Shown here: positions 53,901 to 62,835 of the stretch, piece after piece
Layout of the letters: every line of letters starts with the position of its first letter
How positions within the stretch are numbered: position 1 is the stretch's first letter
Assembly: GCA_963930645.1 (NCBI GenBank)
Contig: OZ005648.1
Span: 244,939,436-245,003,435, forward strand
Length of the DNA: 64,000 bases
Direction of reading: 5' to 3'
Source: Salticus scenicus
Lineage: Eukaryota; Arthropoda; Arachnida; Araneae; Salticidae
The notes under the pieces: model-generated
Seen by the model: the letters and a program-made list of their open reading frames with translations, nothing else
The model's database searches: none
Told to the model about the DNA's origin: nothing
Program-made: the position numbers and the translations under genes

Positions 53901-56900
53901 TTAAGAATACTTGAAATCTAATATTCTTAAATTATGATGTACATACATGATCATTTCAGGATTTTCTGGGCATAACCTGTTTCTAGTAGGTTCGTATATA
54001 TTTCCTCCTGTACTGGAAACTCTTTCACTTTCTACAGATGATGATGGTGCACTTATACTTCAAGGCTAAATTACTGAGATTTGGAAATTTTTCTTTCGAT
54101 AATTTCCACCATAGAAAAGGATCTTCATTTTTCAGCAGCAGTGATAGCAACAAGTAGTTCTCCAATTCTGTCTTATAACTAGCATTGGTTTTCTGGTTCT
54201 TTTCATTTGATGACATCAATTTATCATTTTGTATCATATCTGATGCTAACTCTTCAAATAATTTAGAAAAAGTCAGTGGAGAATCTAAAGATTTCACACT
54301 TTCTTTGCTTGATGAATAATTTAAATTATCTTTGACTCATCTTCAGACTCACTATTTTGTGTTGATTTTAAAACTTCTAAAATACAGTTTTCTATTTAGA
54401 TTTTCATTTTTTTTTTTTTTTTTTTTGAAATTTCATTAAAATTTGGGATCAAGAAATGAAGACAAGTATAATAATTGATTTTCTAAGTATGATGATAAAT
54501 TTAAATTTACTGAAGATTGAAGTTCTGTAATTGTAGTTTGAAGTCCACTAAAATTATCGTCGTCTGATGTCTTAGACAAAAATAACTGCAAAATTTTAAT
54601 TGTCGGTATAATCATTGAAATTGTAGATTTTCTTTCATTAGCTTCTAATGTGATTTCTTGAAAAGGTTTTAAAAGTTGGACCAACTTTTCAACAAGTCCC
54701 CATTGATAAGACATCAAAGCAGGAATATCATTATCGATGGCATACATAACCAGAGCCTTCCGTTATTCTAGGTTCGTTCCAATATATAATATGTTGAGTT
54801 CCGCCAAGTAGATACATCTTGTATCAACTTATGCTTTTTCAAGTCAAACTTCTCTTGTATTTCTGTCAACTTGCTAACAGCTAAAGGCGAGTGATTAAAA
54901 TGTGTCACAATATTTCTGCTAATTGTAACAATATTTTTAACAGAAATTTGTGCTAGTATTGATTCATTTATTATGAGCTGTAACATATGAATAAAGAAGA
55001 TTGAGCCTGAAATCCACAATTGTTAAGTCCTGTTACCACATTTGCCGCAGAATCTTGCAGAACAAGAAACACTTTTTGTTTTGATAGATGGTTATCTTCA
55101 AGAGCACTGTTTAATTCTTTATCAATACGTTCTTCTGTAAGAGACCGAGAAAAAGGAATAATCCTAAGAATGGCTCTTTGCTGTTCAAATTCCTTTGAAA
55201 GCCAGTTACCAGTTACACTTAAAAATGGAGCACCGCTTGTCGAAGCGGTCCAAATGTCAGTAGTTAGAGAGAGATATGATCAATGTTTTTTATAAAGATT
55301 TCAATTTCCTTTTAACTGTTTGAAAGATATCTGGAATGATGTTTTCTGTAAACCATTTTCTACTTCGAATGTTACAGTTTGGGCAAATTTCTTTCAGTAA
55401 TCTGTTAAATCCCACATCAGATACCATTCATTGAATATGGCTGCAAATCAGTAGCTATCATCTCACCTATTAGATAATACATCTTTTGAGCTTTTTGGTC
55501 ATAGATATCCCACAACTTCTTCTTTTGTAATACTTCTTCCAATGTAGCTTGAACTTGTTAACTTTAGAAGGTGGTTCATCTTCATCCTCAGAATCACTAA
55601 CTATTCTCTTCATTTGATAACTCTGATCGCTTTAATGATTCCTTTGACTACATGGTCATAGGATGATACTTTTTTAGATGATTCATCATATTCAGGGTTA
55701 GAAATAAGCGGTCGTCAGTCGCATTTTGCGACCAGTTTTTGCATTTTGACGCCTAGAATTCCAATCATAGGTGCCATATTTGACGCCTGGATTTTTTCCT
55801 CATCATACCTAATAATTTTCCAAATCCCATCAGACTATAAACAAGTCTGTTTCAGTCAATTGAACCTAATAAAAAATGATTTAAGAAATCATATCTCTAT
55901 GAAAGTAGTTGACGATTTGTTAATGATTAAATTAAACAGCCCTAAATTGGAAGATTTCTGCCCAGAAAATGCTATTAAATTGTGGTGGAATGATGTATCT
56001 TCTGGGTGTAGAATGAATTTGCGATTTTAAATATGTTTAATATTATCAAGGTAATTACATTCATTACATAAATATGTTTTATATAATCTTGCATGTATTA
56101 TTTACAAGTTGATGCTTTATTATTATTATTTTTTTTAATATACAAATTTAATTATAGATGGCACCTAGATTTTCCATTTTGACGCCCAAAAAATTTAATC
56201 CAGGCATCATTTTGACGCCTAGTTTCAAAATTCTTATTTCTAACACTGATCATATTGGTTGTGGTAAAAGTTTTTGGGGTTTATCCTCCTCTTGAAATCA
56301 AGTTATAGCACATTTTACAAATGCATAAAGTTTGATCATTTACATTAATTTTAAAATACTTCCATACAATGTTTCTTGGTGCAACGATTAAACGAATTCA
56401 CAAAAGTAGTCACATGGTATGTTTATCTTTACAAAAGCAAAACAATCTTTTGGTTACAGTTAAAAGAATGTAGCTTATCATTAGGTTCATAAAATTAATA
56501 TAGGGGGAGTTGTTATCACAAAAACAAAAGAAAAAAAGGATTAAAATAAAGATAAATAAATTATTTTACCTTTTTTCCCCTTCTAGTGATAACAGCTCCC
56601 CTATATTCATTTTATTAACCTAATGATAAAAAATATTCTGTTAATTGTAACCAAAAGGCTGTTTTGCTTTTGTAAACATAAATGTACCATGTGATTACTT
56701 TTGTGAATTTGTTTAATCATGGCACCAAGAAGCACTGTCTGGAAGTATTTTAAAATAAATAATCAAACTTTATGAGTGTAAAATATGTAATGACTTGATA
56801 TTAAGAGGAGAATAAACACCAAAACATTTACCATATATTTTGTTTAATGAATCATCTAAAAAAGTTCCATCTTGAAAAAATTTTTAATTGACAAAAAAAA

Positions 56901-57434
56901 AAAAAAATAAATAAATAAAAGTCTCAAAATTGTCAATTGGCTAAATTTAATTAATCGGACGATTAATTTCAGCTGATTAATTGGTAATCGGCCAATTTGC
57001 TGATTGGTGCATCCCTAATATCATATGTACAATATACAATACTTAATTATTTACAGTGTGACAGAGGTGCATGTCTTAATTAACTGCCACAGATTCAAAA
57101 CACAATCCTGTTTTTGGTAATTTTGAATATAATTTTTGTAGCTATCTCTAAAACAGAAAGTTGCAGAAAGACCAAAAAGGGAGGTGCACAGCTAGATGTT
57201 ATAACAAACCTACATACTAATTTCCTGTGTTCTATATCCAACATTTATGAGTTATGGGAGATATACAAACATACTGTTGCATGCTAGAAGATTGTGAATG
57301 AATGACAGTATCTTGCAGAGGCTTAAAATTTTATTTATATAACTAGCAGGCTTTGCCCGCTTCGCTGGTCACTATTTTTAAATGAATCACTATAATTACT
57401 GAATTCTCAAAATTGCATTAATTTTTATCACGTG

Positions 57435-57467
<33 letters not shown>

Positions 57468-60400
57468 CGAAACAAAATCTGATTAGGAAAAATGTCGCAC
57501 CGGGTTCTCACTGCCTTCCGAAAAAATTCCCAAAATGCTCTAACTCTTATTTCCCCCTTCGACCCCCCCTCCCGTCTATCCTAATAATTTTACAAATTCA
57601 AAAATATCCGCAATCGATTTGTAAATATCAAAAACCTCTATGCACCAGTTTTGAACGATCTATCTCTATTTTTATTTTTTTGCCCCACCACTCTCCCCCT
57701 TCCCAATAATTTTAAAAATTCGAAAATATCCGCAATCGTTTTGTAAGTATCGAAAATCTCTATGTACCAATTTTGAATGATCTAACTCTATTTTATTTTG
57801 TTTGCCCCTCTGCCCCCCTTCTGTCCGTCCTAATAACGTTACACTTTTGAAAATATCCCCATTCGACTTGCAGGCATCTAAAACCAATCTGTACCAATTT
57901 TGAACGGCCTAACTGCATTTCTATTTGTTTTTGCCCCTTACCGCCCCTCCTAATAATTTTACAAATTCAAAAATATCCGCATTCGATTTTAAGTATCGAA
58001 AACCATTTCTGTACCAATTTTGAACGATCTAACTCTATTTTTATTTTTTTGCCTCCCCCCCCCATCCCATCCCCCCCTTCTCACCCCTCCTAATAACTTT
58101 ACACTTTTGAAAATATCCCCATTCGACTTGCAGGCCTTTAAAACCTATCTGTACCAATTTTGAATGCCCTAACTGTATTTCTATTTGTTTTTGCCCATAG
58201 CCCCCCCCCCTTCCCGCCCCTCCTAATAATTTTACAAATTCGAAAATATCCGCAATCGATTTGTAAGTATCGAAAACCTCTATATACCAAATTTGAACGA
58301 TCTAACTCTATTTTTATTTTTTTGCCCCCCCCCCTCTCCCCTCCCCCCTTCTCTCCCCTCCTAATAACTTTACACTTTCGAAAATATCCCCATTCGACTT
58401 GCAGGCTATTGAAACCTATCTGTACCAATTTTGAAAGGCCTAACTGTATTTCTAATTGTTTTTGCCCCCCCCCTTGGGGATCAAATTTCGAAAATTCCAG
58501 GAATTGGTTTTTAGACATTTATATTAGCTATATTTTAAAGCAAAAATTTTACGGATATCTGTTTCTTTGTTTGAGCTATGAAGGATATTTCGAATTCACG
58601 TTTTGCCCCCCCCCCTTGGGGGCCGAATTTTTTCAATTTTTTTCTTTCCTAAACCATCCCTGACCTATAAGGAAAAAAACAAAAAAAGAATGATCGAAAT
58701 CGGTCAAGCTGTTTACAATTTTATAATGGACATACAGACAAACATTCATTTATATATATATATATATATATATAGATTATAAGAAAAAAAACTTTTTATA
58801 AACTGTGTTTTTAAATTTTCTGTTGAATCATAGAACTAACTACATTAGCACTTTATCAATGCGTATGAAATCTTTAAACCGATAGTGACGTCAATTTTTG
58901 TGAGATACATAATTTAATTTTTTACAATTTTTTAAAGCTCACGTTTAATTAAATTATTTATTTAATCACGTTTATTCATTTTTATGTCGAAAGAAAATGA
59001 ACTCGTAAATTTTTTTTGGCAACAATTAAATTATAGCTAATATTTTAATGGCTATTTATAAGGTATTAGGAGGTTATTATTTTCATATTTTAATTAATAA
59101 TAAGAAAACTATTCGAATTTTTTCGATTTTTTTTTTCCTAAACCATCCCTGACCTATAAGGAAAAAAACAAAAAAAGAATGATCGAAATCCGTTCAGCCG
59201 TTCTCGAGTTTTAGTGAGACTAACGAACAGCAATTCATTTTTATATATATAGATTATCTAGAAGATTAAAGTTCTATCAAGCAAGTATCAACTTCAGTAA
59301 TTATCAAAAACAGCTTAAATAACAGTCCACTTATTCATTCAGAAATGATGTTAAGTTGATTAATTTGATCTAGAATATAAAATAATTCCTAGAAACAAAA
59401 TTACTGCAAAAATGCATTTAAAATGAAAACTAATATTATATACGTATTACAAATCAGGATAGAAAAATAATGTAAATTTGAATGATTGAATCCATTTCAT
59501 TCATAATAATTTTTCCCTGAATTATGGTTTTCTGAATAACTTCTAGAAAAGGGGACTTTTTTAACCCTTTAACGTTCACTACTTAATTTAGTTTAAAAAT
59601 TACTAAACTAATTGTAAAAATGGCTTTTAGACACAGCTGATCATAAATATTTAATAAATAAAAAATTAGCATAGTTTCTTTTTGATAAATTTTTGTTTGA
59701 AACATTTATAAGTTAACTTTATTAAATTCAAATAATATTAAATTTAATAAATAAAACACTTTGTAAGTAAACATTATCGACTAGAAAAACTCAAAAAAGT
59801 TGTTTTAGGTGAAAATAACAGTTCAGCTCTTCATTAAATGAATGAAAAAAACTAGACATGAGTTCATCATCAAACCAGCAATTTGCACTCGCGCACACTA
59901 AGAAACTTCTAGTGGCTTATGCATTTAGCTTCATTTGAAGCATTATTTGTTAAATTTTGGTATAGTGCTGCTATCTACCGAAAAGAAACAGAAGTTTAAA
60001 ACCTGATTAAAATAAAAATTGTTAAATTTTGTGAAATGTTTGGTTTCGCTGTGAAACCAATAAACGTTAAAGGGTTAAAGGACCATTTTTGTACATAATC
60101 GTGAATGGCTTTCTTACGAAGGTTTTGCTGTATTTCTTATTTAACACTTTCCAACATAGTTGAAAAGTGTTTATAACAATACTGAATTCTTAAATTTATA
60201 TATATTCCTCAAATCTGGTGTTTTTTAAAAAATCTGTACTTCTTAACTCAATCAAATCACTACAGGATGACTTTGTGATCACTTATGTTGACAAATCACC
60301 TAATAATTATGCCATTATTTGTAAATCCTACTATCTCTCTATTTTAAACTCTTCAGTCACTAATAGTAACATCTTCAGTTTAACTAATAATAACCTTATT

Positions 60401-62795
60401 ATTAATAACCGAAAAATACATAATTACTATAAACTACTTCAACTTCCCTTCAATAACTTTAATTATCCTTATATAGTTCTCATACCTAAGTTTCACAAAT
60501 CTCCAATTAAATTTTGCACTGTCACTGTTGGGTGTAACACTTACAACAACAATGCAAATAAAGCTCTACTGGATATTCTAAAACAAATTTACAATTGTAC
60601 TTGCAAAGTTGATAATTTACACTGTCTTAAAAATAGCTTTCAATTATTTCAATAATATTGAGTTATCAGATCTTAGTAATATCATTTACAGTCTTTTTCA
60701 AGAATATAAAACTAAATTAATCTTCCTCACAATTTTAAAGCAGAAAAATTTAAAACACTTCTTTACTTTGTCATCCATAATAATTATATCTTCCACAACA
60801 ACAATATCTATTTGCAACAATTAGGCATCCCACAAGGAGGTTGTAGCTCCAGTATTTTGGCAGATCTCTATCTTTATTGTTATGAAAAGCAAATTTGCAA
60901 TGATGATGTTCGATTTTATCATTACATCAATGATGATATTGTATTTTATCTCAACAAGCACTCACAAAATGACTTTTCCTTCAATTATCCACCTAATTTA
61001 AAGCTAACTCAAAATACTCTAACTAATCAATCAATTTTTTAGATCTCAAAATAATCATTGATGGTAATAAAATTTACACAGAATATCTATGACAAACGGC
61101 AAGATTTTAATTTTAAAGTAAACTTATTTACACATTTTAATTCATGTCTGCATCTTTCGGTATTTAAAAACGTCATCATTAACCATTTATTTCGAATTAA
61201 TAATTTATGCTCTGCGAAGTTTAAAAACAAGAATATTAATAAACTGATCACAGCCACTGCTAAAATGGGTTTTCCAAAAAACTTTGTATTTTCTATTCTA
61301 TATCCTTAACCATGTCTCTGTCAGTACAAAAAAAAAAAAAGCTGTGTACACTTTTGTGTATATTAACAACAAAAATTATAAAATAATAAAAGACAATAAA
61401 AAAGGTGGCAGTTGGGTGGGCAGATGTTTAATTACGGAGGTGGGGTGGTGTTGTAAGGCTGGATGGTTGGGTGGGTTTGTGAAATTAAATATTAAAAAAA
61501 AAAAAAAAAAAAAAAAACAGAAAGCTTGTTGCATTTACTTTGTATTACTATGCAAACTAGATTACCAGAAAGGACAGATTATAGCGCTGAAAAATGCTAA
61601 TAAAGGAGTCAGAGAAATTAGTAGGCTACTTCTAATAAGCAAAAGTAGCATCATCGATTTTCTACGTGCTCCTGAAGCCCATGGTGTAAAGAAAAAGAGG
61701 GGCCGGCCAAAGAAACTTTCGCTTAGAGACCAAAGAAACATTTTTACTGAGCTGAAAAAAACTGGAGCATCAATTCCCAGAGTTCAAATAAGCACAGGAA
61801 TTACTAACGTAACTTCTCAGACAATTTATAACTACATTAAGCACTCAGAGCTCTTTCAGTATAAGAAGAGAAAACATCATCCATGCTGGATGGATCACCA
61901 GGTGACAGAACGCCTACAGTGGGCTCAAAACCATATGTCTTGGACTACATAATGGACATGTGTAGTTTTTTCAGATGAGAAAAAATTTAATTTAGGCGGC
62001 CCAGATGGATATCAATATTATTGGCACATTTTGGAGAAAGAAGACGAAGTGTACTCTACTCGGCAAGTTGGTGGTGGTGGCGTGATGGTGTGGCTAGCTG
62101 TTGGCTATGGTAGAAGGACAAATTTAGTGTTCCTAAGTAAGAAGCAGACTCACAAAGATTATATTGAATCACTAAGCAGTGAGCTTTTGCCATTTGCGTG
62201 TGACCTCGGGGGAGAAAACTGGATTTTCCAACAAGATGGGGCGCCAATACACACCACTAACAACGTTAAAAAATGGTTTCATGAGAACAACTTCAATGTT
62301 TTACCCTAGCCAGGTAAGAGTACGGATATAAATCCTGTAGAAAACATTTGGGCTATACTTGTTCATAAAATTTATGAGGGTGGACGCCAGTATGAATCAA
62401 TTCACCAGATCAAAGAAGCTCTACAAACATTTGGGAAATTTTCTGTCAAAAAAAGATTCAGAATCTCATTGATTCGATGCCTAACAGAGTATACGAACTT
62501 ATTAAAGCAAATGGGAGACGAACCCCTTACTAAAAACGCTTTATTTTAGAGATACAAGATGTGTCCGTCTACTTTTTTAAAGAAAAATTACCGTGCAAAT
62601 ATGCTCAATTTTTGTTTTCTGAATTTTTCCACTACATAATTCAAAAGGATTGAATCTATATCCAAAAAATATTAATATATGATGTCTCAAGTATATAATT
62701 ATATTAGAGAAATGAACCTCATAACCTCCTAATTAAAGAAATAAACGGCTTTAAAGTATTACAAGTAAGTGTCGGTCTACTTTTTTTATGCAGTG

Positions 62796-62835
<40 letters not shown>

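Larger units (their letters stand above)
53389..57017 (-). mobile_element. hAT element with degraded transposase and nested hAT
   Basis: Termini TAGGGATGTACAGATTAATC and GGTGCATCCCTA are flanked by ATATCATC and ATATCATA (one change in eight). Repeated ATCGG words mark both ends. The minus strand holds a broken transposase. Another hAT derivative (55693-56248) is inserted in it, and the 5' part of the gene is duplicated in inverted orientation. Confidence 0.88.

Noticed and set aside
57520..58640. CRISPR-like array
   Set aside because: Units are diverged, contiguous and 120-145 bp long with no unique spacers, and the genome is eukaryotic.
58138..58663. Long ORFs on both strands (126 and 167 codons)
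   Set aside because: They translate the polycytosine minisatellite. The periodic proline-rich or glycine-rich product follows from the repeat.
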